This document shows positions 40,545 to 51,407 of a stretch of DNA of 64,000 nt, piece by piece; positions within the stretch are counted from its first letter, which is position 1; each line of letters begins with the position of its first letter. The position numbers and the translations under genes were made by a program. Source of the DNA: Flavobacteriales bacterium UBA5081 (GTDB lineage Bacteria > Bacteroidota > Bacteroidia > Flavobacteriales_E > Vicingaceae). The stretch covers positions 46,654 to 110,653 of the forward strand of contig DIAJ01000032.1 in the NCBI GenBank assembly GCA_002415785.1, written 5' to 3'. The notes under the pieces were generated by a model. The model searched no databases. It was not told where the DNA came from and saw only the letters and a list, made by a program, of their open reading frames with translations.

Positions 40545-43500
40545 TTATTGTGGTAAGTGGCGGTTATTGGCCTGACGACTTTCAGAAATAGTAATTATTC
40601 CCGCGGCTGTTTCCCGTCTTACCCGGCTGGGTAGTCCTTCCTCGTCGTAATCATAAAAGGTAGCGTAATTGTTTTCATCTAGTTTAGCCGTCAGACGATT
40701 CGAAAAACGATCATACACATAGGTGTTCATATTACTTTCATAAGGGTGAATTCTGAAATCGTCGTAAAAAGCGCCCCATAACCCTCCATGGAATCGAATC
40801 TTGAGGTAGTGCAATTCATCATAACTGAACCGTCCTTCAATCTTTTGCCATCCGTCAATAACTTCTGCCTGAGTTTTTAAAATTATTGTATCAGTTCCTA
40901 CAATAATTTCTACTTTGGGGCTAACTCCTGTGTAGGGTGTTCCCGGAGCAACTCGGTCTTTGACCCATACACTAAAAAGATAGTCTCCGCTAGTCGGACT
41001 GAAGTTACCGTTAATGGAATCTTTTCCAAGCGTAAGCAAATGAATATTGTTCCCGTTACCATCTATAGAAGTGATCTGTGTGGTTACACTCTGTTTTAAG
41101 TTCTGATTGAATTGATTGATGTGTTCACTCAGAATACTGGAATAATCCAAGTTTATCGTTTCTTGTTCGTCTGCCTCAAAACCACCTAATGTTACACTTG
41201 ACAGTGGTGTAAGGTGTTGTTCTTTGTATTGAAGCGTAACAGTTGATTGATTATGCTCTCCTTTTAAGTATAAAGAATAATCTCCACTGTGAGCAATTCC
41301 TTTTACTAGTTGAACATTTTTTTCATAAGGAGCAAAGTAATAAGTCTCATTACTCTGAGCTAATACATTTTGATGCGTTAATGATTGTGGCGGCAAACAG
41401 ACCTTAAACTTTTCACTGTTTGAATATTGATGTGTACCAAACAAGTAGTTGTTTTCAAAATTATCTGAGGCAATATTTGAATAGGTTGAATTCCAAGCTA
41501 AAGCTTTTAGTTTATCTCTTTGAGTATAGTCTGCACAACTGTATATACCGGACGCATTTTTGCTTTGCATCGGTTTGCCTGACGCAGAATACATTTCAAC
41601 TACTTCCTCTGTTTTCCAGCCCGAAGAACTCTCTTCATTTACGAATGAAGCTTCTATGTAATCATAACATGGATTTTTTGTCCATAAGGTAGGTAGTTCC
41701 TCAAAATAACCGTCTTTTGCAACTTCAATGCTTTCTTTTGAAACTCTTGAGGAAACATATCGTTGTTTCTGTTTGGCATGAAAATTTCCTTCAACTCCTT
41801 GGAGAAACTTATTTATCGGCTGCTTATAAGCATGATTCACTCTAAAGGAATCCGAGTACAAATTAGAAGTAGCTTGAAAAATATTAATCTCCTCAGCTGA
41901 TTTTGTACCCTCATAATAACCATCCTTAATTTTTATGGGATCTTTACTTGATTCAAGTGCTCCCATTGAATGATTAAGCTGGTTGCGGTTTCCAGAACGT
42001 ATCACTTTTATATTATCAGCCTCACTTAAATTAGCGATGGGAGTTCCTTCCCTTGATAATATTTGGTATGTATTAGGACAAAATACTTGTTCATAATTAC
42101 TGCCCGTATCTATAGGGGGTGGCGGAATATTTAATGTATCCCATATTTCATTATAAGTGGTTTCATAATCCTTGTCACACAAGGTTGGAAAAAAGTGTCC
42201 CCTTTTTATTGGAACTTTAAATTCTAGCACCCTTTCAATATAATATGCATAATCTATCTCATTATTAGGTAATCTAATTTTATATTTCACTAAAACGAAT
42301 GGTGCTTTACTTGAAATATTCATTTTTGTTATTGGTATTCTGAAAACTGTTGCACTAGTACTATAATAGCCACTTAAGAATTGTAATTGGACACCCCAAC
42401 TATAAAGGTCTGCTCTTGCTTTTAAAAAAAAAGAACTATCTTCAATACAAGAATTATATTTTTTTGAGTAGTTAAATAAACTATTTTGGAAAGTTTCTTT
42501 TGTTTTAATACATTCAACCTTTAACTTAATACTATCTGAAAAATCAAATAAAGATGAAACTTCTAGTGTATCAATATTATTTGGTAGTTCTTTACTTAAG
42601 TCCCATTCATCAAAAATTGTATTTTCTAACATTCCATTTAACAAATTAACCATTCTCGGACAGTTACGAGCACCTAAATGCCTGTAACATCCTTGAGTTC
42701 GAAACCAACCCATTAAACCATCATGTCGTTTTATAGTTTGATTTAAAATTTCAACAAAATCAGTCGACATTTGATAAATAACAGCATCCTCTAATATCTC
42801 TCCTCTTTCCCCCTTACGATAAATCCCTTTTCCTACATCCTCGTAATAATCTTTATTCCAGAAAGTTAATATGCGAGTTCTAGGGTTCGCTTTTCTATAA
42901 TCAAATGACTCATCGCACTCTAACATTGTAATTGCATTAGGTTGTTTTTTATTAATCCACCCCCTATATTCATTATTATAAGCAGTCATATCACTTGAAG
43001 TTTGAATTAAAACTTCATCACCATGTTTCAGGTGTTGAAAATCAGTATATGAGTTATCATTGGAGTCACATTTAACAGAATCCTCTCTTTTTATTTGTGT
43101 CGTAAACCCAATATTTTCAAATGCTGCTCCCATTCTTTTTTGTTGTTCAATCGTATGAGCAGGTATTTCATAAGTAAATTCATTTTGCTTGTGCTCGTCT
43201 TTAGTTTCCGTTAGAAGAACTTCTCCGGTTTTCCCATCAAATAACCTATTATATGCAGTAGACTGATATTGATCAGTATAACTAATTACAGAGTCAGCTG
43301 TTCCATACATTTGAATAACCTTGGTTACAGTAGCTAGTCTTGTTTCCTTCTTTTCTGTAAGTCTATTGTATCCGGGCATTATTAATGGAACTGGCACTGG
43401 AAACGGACCCGGTAACGGAATTACATCTACATTAAATTGGTTGGATGTAGACTTTGATTCAGTATATCCTCTACGATTATATACTGCTACATCATAATCA

Positions 43501-46500
43501 ACACCCACTTCCTTTTCTTCAACTTTTCCTTCAGTAGTTAATACCCTTACCTTATTATCAAGCATTTTGCCTTCCGGAACTTCCTTCCATTTATAGAAGT
43601 AAGTTGTTCCATTTAAATCTTTTTTTGCTTGAAAAAGTTTTCCATTCTCTTCTTTTTCAACCAAGGTGTATTCATTTTCGGCTTTGGGTTTCCCATGCAT
43701 ATCATTTAAAATGATTACATAACCTTGCGAGGCTGAAAATTTGGAATGTACTGTAGCATTTGAAAATGGAAAAGAAAACATCGGTCGGTTGTCAGGATCA
43801 TTATTTTTTTGAATATCAACTTCTCTAACTATAGAAGGAAAATCTTTGGCCGTATAGTATTCATAATCTGTAAACTTGTTTGAGGTTTTTCCCTTACCAT
43901 AATTGATGTTTTTAACGGTAACTTTTGAATAACCCACTACAGGTGAAGCAAAGAAAGACTCTCCAAAAGGTTTCTCCTGATACCCTTTAATTACAGGAAC
44001 ATGCCCATTTCGAGCTTGTGAGATAAAAGGCACAGGTTCCCTAAAAGGGTTTTCATCATTACCAACCAAGGGTTCATAAGAGGCGACCCCACTACTTATT
44101 TTTCCTTTATTTTCATCATCTATTTCGTAAATATAATATTGACCATAAGAAGAATTCTCCCCTTCACCACTCATCTTTTTCCAATTGTCATTTACAGTTA
44201 AACTTTTTACCCGGGAACCACCTCCCTTCTTGTATCCGTCGGCATTATTTAAACGAACAAAAGATTTATTCACTTTAAACTTATTGGCAATTTCCCTTTG
44301 TCGTAGTCGATCCTCAACACCAACAAACAAATTAAGAATATCTCCAATATTTGCTTTCATTCCTTTTAATACAGACTCTAAGGCATTATCATCCACATTA
44401 GGTTGTTCATACAATACTTCAAAAAGATTTTGCCTAAAAAAGCCCCAAGCAATTTCTGAAACTGAAGTAATACCTTCTTCATTTGATTTTAGTTCAATAT
44501 AAATGTGTTGTTTAGTACTATCATTATTGCAAAATCCAATATCACTGACAGTTGTATATCCGGGCACATATTCAAAGCCAGAACCGATGTCTGTTAAAAA
44601 CTTAAAATACATCTGTTCCCCGTCAAGCAGTAGTCTTTTTAATGCTGTGTTATTTAGTTCAGAAGATATTGAGGCAATTGAACTTGGAGTATTCATGTAT
44701 AAATACTTATTACCATATAAATTATCAGAAGAGGCATACTCCTTAGAGCTACCGGCTCCTATAACCGGATACATCTGCATGGCAGTTTTGTCTTGTATAA
44801 AAGCATAATCGTCCGCTTCATATTCAACATTGATCTTGCCTCCTATAGGAGTTATAATTTCTTTTAGGCTCCAAGCATTTGCCCATGTATTTAGTGAATC
44901 TGTATATTCTTGAGGGGAATAAGGAAAGTCAGCATTCTTAATACCATCAGGATTCACGCTTTTGGGTTTATAATTTCCCCAACGATCCACTGCATCCGGA
45001 TTGTAATCAGGGTTAACATTAGAATATATAAATAGATAAGGACTTTTCTTTCCATTATTACTGTTTCCATTTAAAATTTCAATGGATTGAAGCGTTAGTT
45101 TTCCTTTTCCAACCTCTATTTGACCTTCCACATTTTCACAAAGTGAATAGTCGTAGTCAAAAATTACTCGTTTAAGTGGAATAGCCTCCTCTTTGTTTAC
45201 AAGTCGATCCAACTTGTCGTATAAAACAATGGAATCAAGTTTAAAAGAACGGTTATTATCACTGGTGTCTGTAGGTGCTACCCCTTTTTCTTCTCCTTCT
45301 TCTCCTTTTACTCCTACAGCGTCTTTACGTGGAGAAGTATAAAACTCCGCCACTTGGTTTTTACTTTCAATGGAATGCATATACCACATCTCTTTTGTAC
45401 CGTAGGTATAAGTAGCTTTTTGATCCAAGTCATCGGTTTTATACCCCTCGTGAAAATTATCTCCTGAATAAGGCATTCTCCATTTATAATTATCACTTGT
45501 TTTGGTATAATTAAATTTATAGGCATTACCTAAATCATCCGGGGTCACCCCGTTTCCGGTTAAATCTTGATAATCGGGTGACAGTTGAGCCGTTAGCAAA
45601 AAACTGTGTGCATAAGGTGGTGTTTTAATTTTGGAATAGTAACCATCAATACCTGCATCATTGTGAATGGAGGCTTCATTATCACCAAAAGCAACCCTAT
45701 TATCACCAATTGAAGGTGATTCTTTGCCAGTCGTATAGGTTACTTCATGCTTACTCTTGTTGTATGCCGGTATGCCATAAACATACCTTCTACCATCTTT
45801 TTCCAAATAGGTAATTTCAGAAATATGATGCTCCTTTCGAATACCACCTACTCTACTGATATCTTCAATGTTATAACCTTCAGAACCTCCCTGATAAAAC
45901 TTTCCAGTTATTGATTTTATTCCATCAAGGGCTACCTTTTCAGCCTCTACCGCTGTTAGTGTACTTAAAACTTGACTTCTGGGATTTCTCCAATCCTCTT
46001 TTATGCTTGGAAGTTGACTGATTTTACTATTACTCCCACGTTTTAATTCCGATAATAAGGTATGTCCATCTAATTTAAATGTAATCGGATCATAGGCTCC
46101 AATTCCATTAAATTTCTCATTATTAATTTCAACACGATCTCCTGCCGGTTTATAAAACACATTCTCCTGAATTTGATCAACTCTGCTAGATGTAAAATCA
46201 AGCCCACTTACATAGTTATCAGTATACCAAGGACCATCTTCAATTTTTTCATATACCTTGTTTGTACTAATTCCCGCATGCACATATGCTCCAAGCCCAA
46301 CTTCAGCTCCATAAGAATTAGAACTAGAAGAATTATAACTGTATGCTGGGTCATTCAAAATTCCTAAATCATTGCGTTGTGGACGAAAAGCGGATGCTAC
46401 ACCTTGCCCTTGCACAGTAAAAACATCATAGGTGAAGTTTATTGGGGATAAGTTTGTCGTCGTTTTATTTAACTGAACCTGGTTTTCTTTATTAAAATCT

Positions 46501-47417
46501 TTAATTGCGGTTGGTGATGCTTCTTCAGTATATGTATACCCATAAGCTGGAGTACTCACTTGCTCTTGACTAATCTCTTGTTTAGTTTGTGAACCATTTA
46601 GTCTACCACTTCCACTTACTCCATATACCTCCCCACCTAATGAGGCTGAAAAGTCTATTGTTTGACTTTTCAACTTAAGCGCTGAATATGGAGTATATGT
46701 TCTCATGCCAATTGGAATATATGAAGCCCCAACTGCTCCGATTGAGCTATTAAAAGAACTTTGTCCTGTACGTAAGCTGTACCCGGCACCTATGTTCCCT
46801 ACAAGTACTCCTGTCATACCTGTAAAACCTACTCCATCTAATGTGTTAAGTGAATACCCTAAAGAGGCATCAATTCCATTTTCTCCCAAACCGAGTGGTA
46901 CATTGATTCCATTATTATATGAAAAGCCAAATCCTTTGTAATTGTTATGAATAAATGTCAAACCAGAGGTTACCGATAAATATTTTGCTAATTCTTCTCT
47001 TCCCAGTACTTCAATACTTGCCCCAACATTAACTTTAGTAATCACCATCGGCTTCATAGAAGTCTCCGTTTCAATTTTATCACCCTTAAAATCATCCGGT
47101 ATCCCCCTTACCGATCGATTAATCGTTCCAACATTTAAATTCCAGCCAAGCCCCACCCAGGAGGCTTCTTGCTCCATGGTTACTCCACTGTTATATGCGA
47201 TATTTACCGGATAACCTTCAATGTCCATCAATGGAATATTATAGGTAAAATCCCCTGTAAAAGGGTCAACCATTTCAGTGGTTCCGGCAGGTGTAAATGC
47301 CGCCATTTCAGGCTGTGATGGACCACTACCCAGTGCCATTAAATGCATGGGAGAAAAAATTTCTGTCAAAAAAAGGATCAATAAAATCCAAGCCTTAATT
47401 TCTAGGTTTTTACGCAT
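40545..47417 (-). CDS. Giant SpvB/TcB-like YD-repeat partner protein
   Basis: 2290 residues with a signal peptide (1-29). The segment ~38-110 (PAGTTEMVDPFTGDFTYNI, WVGLGWNLNVGTINRSVRG) matches the opening of SpvB/TcB-type and Bacteroidota RHS-associated proteins. Residues ~110-2200 are mostly beta-rich, low-similarity sequence with a PPPPIDTG linker. The last ~60 residues contain a YD-repeat-like ending (YVYDRFSNRLTAKLDENNYATFYDYDEEG), as if it continues into the next protein. It lies 42 bp ahead of the 3224-residue RHS gene. Together they resemble the TcB-TcC pair that forms the RHS cocoon of Tc toxins. The assembly of a shared shell is inference; the order and repeat types are visible. Confidence 0.75.
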   Translation of the reverse strand: MRKNLEIKAWILLILFLTEIFSPMHLMALGSGPSQPEMAAFTPAGTTEMVDPFTGDFTYNIPLMDIEGYPVNIAYNSGVTMEQEASWVGLGWNLNVGTINRSVRGIPDDFKGDKIETETSMKPMVITKVNVGASIEVLGREELAKYLSVTSGLTFIHNNYKGFGFSYNNGINVPLGLGENGIDASLGYSLNTLDGVGFTGMTGVLVGNIGAGYSLRTGQSSFNSSIGAVGASYIPIGMRTYTPYSALKLKSQTIDFSASLGGEVYGVSGSGRLNGSQTKQEISQEQVSTPAYGYTYTEEASPTAIKDFNKENQVQLNKTTTNLSPINFTYDVFTVQGQGVASAFRPQRNDLGILNDPAYSYNSSSSNSYGAEVGLGAYVHAGISTNKVYEKIEDGPWYTDNYVSGLDFTSSRVDQIQENVFYKPAGDRVEINNEKFNGIGAYDPITFKLDGHTLLSELKRGSNSKISQLPSIKEDWRNPRSQVLSTLTAVEAEKVALDGIKSITGKFYQGGSEGYNIEDISRVGGIRKEHHISEITYLEKDGRRYVYGIPAYNKSKHEVTYTTGKESPSIGDNRVAFGDNEASIHNDAGIDGYYSKIKTPPYAHSFLLTAQLSPDYQDLTGNGVTPDDLGNAYKFNYTKTSDNYKWRMPYSGDNFHEGYKTDDLDQKATYTYGTKEMWYMHSIESKNQVAEFYTSPRKDAVGVKGEEGEEKGVAPTDTSDNNRSFKLDSIVLYDKLDRLVNKEEAIPLKRVIFDYDYSLCENVEGQIEVGKGKLTLQSIEILNGNSNNGKKSPYLFIYSNVNPDYNPDAVDRWGNYKPKSVNPDGIKNADFPYSPQEYTDSLNTWANAWSLKEIITPIGGKINVEYEADDYAFIQDKTAMQMYPVIGAGSSKEYASSDNLYGNKYLYMNTPSSIASISSELNNTALKRLLLDGEQMYFKFLTDIGSGFEYVPGYTTVSDIGFCNNDSTKQHIYIELKSNEEGITSVSEIAWGFFRQNLFEVLYEQPNVDDNALESVLKGMKANIGDILNLFVGVEDRLRQREIANKFKVNKSFVRLNNADGYKKGGGSRVKSLTVNDNWKKMSGEGENSSYGQYYIYEIDDENKGKISSGVASYEPLVGNDENPFREPVPFISQARNGHVPVIKGYQEKPFGESFFASPVVGYSKVTVKNINYGKGKTSNKFTDYEYYTAKDFPSIVREVDIQKNNDPDNRPMFSFPFSNATVHSKFSASQGYVIILNDMHGKPKAENEYTLVEKEENGKLFQAKKDLNGTTYFYKWKEVPEGKMLDNKVRVLTTEGKVEEKEVGVDYDVAVYNRRGYTESKSTSNQFNVDVIPLPGPFPVPVPLIMPGYNRLTEKKETRLATVTKVIQMYGTADSVISYTDQYQSTAYNRLFDGKTGEVLLTETKDEHKQNEFTYEIPAHTIEQQKRMGAAFENIGFTTQIKREDSVKCDSNDNSYTDFQHLKHGDEVLIQTSSDMTAYNNEYRGWINKKQPNAITMLECDESFDYRKANPRTRILTFWNKDYYEDVGKGIYRKGERGEILEDAVIYQMSTDFVEILNQTIKRHDGLMGWFRTQGCYRHLGARNCPRMVNLLNGMLENTIFDEWDLSKELPNNIDTLEVSSLFDFSDSIKLKVECIKTKETFQNSLFNYSKKYNSCIEDSSFFLKARADLYSWGVQLQFLSGYYSTSATVFRIPITKMNISSKAPFVLVKYKIRLPNNEIDYAYYIERVLEFKVPIKRGHFFPTLCDKDYETTYNEIWDTLNIPPPPIDTGSNYEQVFCPNTYQILSREGTPIANLSEADNIKVIRSGNRNQLNHSMGALESSKDPIKIKDGYYEGTKSAEEINIFQATSNLYSDSFRVNHAYKQPINKFLQGVEGNFHAKQKQRYVSSRVSKESIEVAKDGYFEELPTLWTKNPCYDYIEASFVNEESSSGWKTEEVVEMYSASGKPMQSKNASGIYSCADYTQRDKLKALAWNSTYSNIASDNFENNYLFGTHQYSNSEKFKVCLPPQSLTHQNVLAQSNETYYFAPYEKNVQLVKGIAHSGDYSLYLKGEHNQSTVTLQYKEQHLTPLSSVTLGGFEADEQETINLDYSSILSEHINQFNQNLKQSVTTQITSIDGNGNNIHLLTLGKDSINGNFSPTSGDYLFSVWVKDRVAPGTPYTGVSPKVEIIVGTDTIILKTQAEVIDGWQKIEGRFSYDELHYLKIRFHGGLWGAFYDDFRIHPYESNMNTYVYDRFSNRLTAKLDENNYATFYDYDEEGLPSRVRRETAAGIITISESRQANNRHLPQ

Positions 47418-47448
47418 GATGTTTAATTTTTGAGAAATTGCTTTATTC

Positions 47449-48570
47449 TTACTTAATATAATCCGGATTCACATACTTAATAAAGAAGCGATAGTTTTTT
47501 CCATCTTTTGTTTCCAATTGTATGCGGTATTCTTTTAAGTGTTTTAAGTACACTTGTTCTTTTAAGTCCAGTTCAAATTTGTTGACTCCCCGTTCTACTT
47601 CAAAACTATTGTCGGTAAGTTCAACTTTTTTGTTTTTGCCACTCTTTTTGTAATGTTCAAAGAGTTTTGCCTGTATTTCCGTCTCTTCTTCCGAAGGGTA
47701 TTTAAACTTAAACTCCCCCACAGCAAATAATGTAGCTCCATCCTCGAGTTCAGTAATGTCGACATAAGACAGGTTTCGGGGAATTTCTATTAATGAGTCT
47801 TGTTCTTTATATCGAAAAAACCATGGCTCTGAAGAAATAACTTTCTCTCCTTGATAGTTTAATGTAAGCTGCCAAGCATAAGATTTGTTGTTTTCCAAGG
47901 GTTGAGCATCTGCCGGATAAAGCAGCTGGTTAGTTTGTAGGTTATTGATATGAACTAAAGGCATCTTTCTTCGGAGGGCTGCATTGGCATTTTCATCTTG
48001 GTCAAGCCCCACCAATTTAAAGTCATATGTATACCCTTCCATTCCACTAAAATCTGCCCAGCTAAATACTGGTCGGCTCTCAAATATTTCGCCTTCTTCA
48101 CTTGGATATAAGGGTAGTAAATTCACAAAGTCCGTTGCATTGTATTCAATACACTCTTCTGATCGAATTGAACGATCACCAATTGCTTGTACTTGTACAC
48201 ACAACACATAATTCATGGGTGGAAGTCCCACTCCTTGTTGATATAAACGACTGAACGCAGCATCTTTGTATAGCGTCTGAGCTTCAACATTACTTCCTCT
48301 CAGACTTTTAATTTCATTAGCGTTTATATTAACGGTTGTTCTTTCAACCATTAATTTCTTGCCTCTTCTACTTTGTAAAGTGGCTTGTAAAGTCAATTGC
48401 CCGGTATATGCAGATTGATTAACGATTGATAAGTTAAATAGCGAATTTTGTTGAGCACTATTTATCGGATCTAAAAGCAACTGGATATTATGTGCACTAA
48501 GTGCTACTGAAGTAATAGAAAATAATAAGATAGATAGGCATTTCAGCCCAAGTGACACTTGTTTTTTCAT
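47449..48570 (-). CDS. TANFOR-like exported protein heading the RHS operon
   Basis: A 373-residue protein with signal peptide (1-26, ALSAHN). An N-terminal Ig-like region (~28-140: FNLSIVNQSAYTGQLTLQATL, MNYVLCVQVQAIGD, SEECIEYNATDF), then an Ig/FNIII-like section (~150-240: ESRPVFSWADFSGMEGYTYDFKLV, YAWQLTLNY) and a C-terminal beta domain. The pattern, with NYVLCVQV followed by SRPVFSW, matches TANFOR-domain proteins found beside RHS genes in Bacteroidota. It precedes the SpvB-like gene by 31 bp and probably helps secretion or anchoring of the giant pair. The function is not established for the family. Confidence 0.6.
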   Translation of the reverse strand: MKKQVSLGLKCLSILLFSITSVALSAHNIQLLLDPINSAQQNSLFNLSIVNQSAYTGQLTLQATLQSRRGKKLMVERTTVNINANEIKSLRGSNVEAQTLYKDAAFSRLYQQGVGLPPMNYVLCVQVQAIGDRSIRSEECIEYNATDFVNLLPLYPSEEGEIFESRPVFSWADFSGMEGYTYDFKLVGLDQDENANAALRRKMPLVHINNLQTNQLLYPADAQPLENNKSYAWQLTLNYQGEKVISSEPWFFRYKEQDSLIEIPRNLSYVDITELEDGATLFAVGEFKFKYPSEEETEIQAKLFEHYKKSGKNKKVELTDNSFEVERGVNKFELDLKEQVYLKHLKEYRIQLETKDGKNYRFFIKYVNPDYIK

Positions 48571-48716
48571 AAGTAGTTTGCTAATTGACTAGTGAATAAG
48601 TCGTTAAATCAACAGGGCAATTATAAATAGATTTTTTAATAAAAAAAATATTTTTTTAAGTTTTCTTTAGTTTTTAACATTTTAACCATCAAAAATGTCA
48701 TTTATTTGTATTCAAC

Positions 48717-48724
48717 TAAATTTG
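48717..48724 (+). promoter_or_regulatory. Bacteroidota -7 box (TAAATTTG)
   Basis: Exact TAnnTTTG match, 13 bp ahead of the TTG start of the outer-membrane protein gene. The RHS operon diverges from the same 167-bp gap, where a weaker minus-strand match (TATAATTG) can be seen near 48614. Confidence 0.45.
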
Positions 48725-48737
48725 GATATTAACAATT

Positions 48738-51365
48738 TTGCGTTTTTTCAACTTAGCAATTCTATTAATTTTAACTTTCTTTTTTTCAACAATTAAAGCT
48801 CAATCTTTACGATCAATCGGCATTAATTATGAATGGAAAAACGATAGTGTTATAACAATAAAGTCAAAAGGAATTAATACCGATCCGGCATTCTTAGCTA
48901 ATCTTTTTGTATTTAGAGAAGATGCAATTGAACAAAAATTTGACTCCTTATACATTGCAAAAGGAATTTTTCAACTTACTAAAGAAATCAGTTTACCGGC
49001 TAGCCTTTTTAAGGATGAGTCAAATTCAACTATTTTAAGAGTTAAACTGTTTGCCGTTACCTCAAACAAACTCATTCACAAAAGTGAACTAAAAATTACG
49101 GCTCCACCCAAACCAAAACTACAGTTCACTTATACTGATAGTAGCTTTCACTTTTCTTATTCCGGCAAGGTCTCTAAACTAATTACCATTAGCCTAATTA
49201 CGGAAGATTCAACAGAAAAAAAAGAGAACCACTCCTTTAAAGTCAGTCAGGATACTTCTTTTTTAGCATGGGAGTTAATTAAAACCAATCCGCTTCAAAA
49301 CCGGAAAGTCATTATCGTTCAGGAAAAAGATACCTTAGCGACGTTTTTCTACCGTGAGGGTATCTTTACTCGTACTCCAACCGAACATCAAATAAATGAA
49401 GACTCACCAAAAAATAAAAAATCAAAGGCAATCAACATAAGTGGTGAATTCTTTATCGAAAACAATGCCTTTAGTAAACCACCGGAACATGCTCCTGCCT
49501 TGCAATATCCTAGTACCATTATAAGCACTTCAAATCAAATTAGTCTGTTCGGGGCTCCTTTTCAGTTGAATGCTTATCATAATACGGCAGAAAACATTGA
49601 CCCTAATTTTCGAAATTTTTTCTCTTTCAGTTTGGATGTAAATGCACTCCGCAACCAAGTCAAAGAAAGGTTAATTGCAAAGGATCTGGAAAAGGTTCCA
49701 AATGTCAACGAAATAGAACAAGCAATCCTTTCCAATGAAAAATCTATTGAAAAGCTAGAGCAGTATAAACGAACACTGATTAATTATCCCAACCAAGAAA
49801 TTGAGATTGATGAATTTTTAGAAAAAGAAAGTGAAAAACTTAAAGATTCGAAAGTCAAAGATTCACTCCTATCATCCTTGAATGAGGCTGACCGCTTAAA
49901 CATAAAAAAAGATTCACTGCTTCCAGATAGCATAATTGTTTCAGATAGTATAAATCTTGAAAATAAAAATGCAAAGGAGATCAATCGAATCAATGGTTTA
50001 ATTCAACGGTTAAAAGCCTCCAACAAATACAAGGAGAAAATCCGGAATAAACAACTTGAAAATCCAGTTACGCTCGACTACTCCAAATACGACTCTAAAA
50101 CCCTTTACCAAAAAGCAGCAGGAAGCGGAATTGAAAATCTTCTGCTTCGATTTGAAAAGTTGGAAGTCGGAAACTTTTATGAATACACCGGAAGGTACTC
50201 TATTCGAGACATTGAAATGAAGGGAGTAAATACATCTTTTTTACTAGATCCGAAAAACCAAATTAGTTTTTTACACGGAAAGATTAACAACTTTCAGTCT
50301 TTCAATCTAGATGAAATTGATAAAAACATAAAAGTAATAAGTATTGGTTTTCAAAACACTACATCCGATTACTTTCGACCTTCCATCCGCTTTAGCGAAT
50401 TCCGCGATGAAACGATCAATGAAGAACTAAGTCCGGTGGAAAAATCAAACTATGTGATCTCCACAGCTGTTTCAGGTGATGTAAGTAGCTTTTTATATTA
50501 TGAATTGGAATACAATCAGTCCGCAAATAAACTTAACCAAACCCTTTCAAAAAAAAAGGATTTTCAGAAGCAAGCTGCCTATTACGGTAAATTTAGTGTG
50601 CAACCATTTTCATTTTTAGAGATCAATACACAGTTCGACCAAGTAGGTTCTAATTACCGCTCCGAAGGAGTCTATTTTTTAAATAGAAACACACAATCCT
50701 ATTCAGTAGGAACATACCTCAAACTTTTTAAAAACAAGATCTATCTAAAAAGTGATTATGCCATCATCAACCGGAACTTTGAACAAAAAGAGTTAGTCAA
50801 TCAAACGAAAAAGCTCTTCTTTGATATGGGTAGTCGCTTTAAGCGAATCCCGAATTTTCAGCTTATTCACAGTCCGGTTACTGTTGATATTGCCAATAAA
50901 ATTGATACCGCTTTTAGTGGATTAAATGGTTTTTCAACTGTTACTATTGCTCGGTTATTTTACATCAAAAGGGTGAAGCGTACCATGCTGAACACCGCAT
51001 TAATTTACAATGAAATCACAAACGATTTTTTTGAGTCATCTCAGACCCAAAAAGGATTTCAGCACTTTGTAAGTGTTTCCAATGAGAAGACACAGCTTTC
51101 ATTTACTTCTTCTTACAACAATGTTTTTGAAAAAGTTCGTTTTGTTTCTACCTCTGTCAATCGACAGTTTAAAGAAGGAAAATACCAGACGAGCCTTTAT
51201 TATGCGAAGAATTTTATGCTTGACCGTTATAAAGATATTCTTCGATTTAAACTAAGTGGTCTACTTTATCAGTATTTCACTTTAGGTTGTGGGGTAAATA
51301 TATTGTTTGAAGAAAATGGAGAAGCTAATTTAGGTTCGGTATTGAGTTTGAGAATAAAGTATTAA
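48738..51365 (+). CDS. Outer-membrane beta-barrel protein divergent from RHS operon
   Basis: 875 residues with TTG start at 48738, supported by the immediate signal peptide (MRFFNLAILLILTFFFSTIKAQ) and the -7 box upstream; no nearby ATG exists. Residues ~25-220 are an Ig-like periplasmic or surface region. Residues ~310-450 form a charged coiled-coil stretch (NEIEQAILSNEKSIEKLEQY and beyond, KRINGLIQRL-like). The last ~400 residues alternate aromatic and polar beta strands ending in LSLRIKY, consistent with an outer-membrane barrel. Lying divergent from a giant RHS operon, it is a candidate secretion pore or anchor for that system; this is inference. The exact family is not recognised. Confidence 0.6.
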   Translation: MRFFNLAILLILTFFFSTIKAQSLRSIGINYEWKNDSVITIKSKGINTDPAFLANLFVFREDAIEQKFDSLYIAKGIFQLTKEISLPASLFKDESNSTILRVKLFAVTSNKLIHKSELKITAPPKPKLQFTYTDSSFHFSYSGKVSKLITISLITEDSTEKKENHSFKVSQDTSFLAWELIKTNPLQNRKVIIVQEKDTLATFFYREGIFTRTPTEHQINEDSPKNKKSKAINISGEFFIENNAFSKPPEHAPALQYPSTIISTSNQISLFGAPFQLNAYHNTAENIDPNFRNFFSFSLDVNALRNQVKERLIAKDLEKVPNVNEIEQAILSNEKSIEKLEQYKRTLINYPNQEIEIDEFLEKESEKLKDSKVKDSLLSSLNEADRLNIKKDSLLPDSIIVSDSINLENKNAKEINRINGLIQRLKASNKYKEKIRNKQLENPVTLDYSKYDSKTLYQKAAGSGIENLLLRFEKLEVGNFYEYTGRYSIRDIEMKGVNTSFLLDPKNQISFLHGKINNFQSFNLDEIDKNIKVISIGFQNTTSDYFRPSIRFSEFRDETINEELSPVEKSNYVISTAVSGDVSSFLYYELEYNQSANKLNQTLSKKKDFQKQAAYYGKFSVQPFSFLEINTQFDQVGSNYRSEGVYFLNRNTQSYSVGTYLKLFKNKIYLKSDYAIINRNFEQKELVNQTKKLFFDMGSRFKRIPNFQLIHSPVTVDIANKIDTAFSGLNGFSTVTIARLFYIKRVKRTMLNTALIYNEITNDFFESSQTQKGFQHFVSVSNEKTQLSFTSSYNNVFEKVRFVSTSVNRQFKEGKYQTSLYYAKNFMLDRYKDILRFKLSGLLYQYFTLGCGVNILFEENGEANLGSVLSLRIKY

Positions 51366-51407
51366 CTACCGAAATCTTCTTCAAAACAAAAAGCCCCACA
51401 TTAAAAC

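Noticed and set aside
30828..47417. T9SS sorting domains on the giant RHS proteins
   Set aside because: Neither C-terminus shows the PNP...G-F/Y-V-KxVxK pattern seen on the two T9SS proteins at 2764 and 9614.
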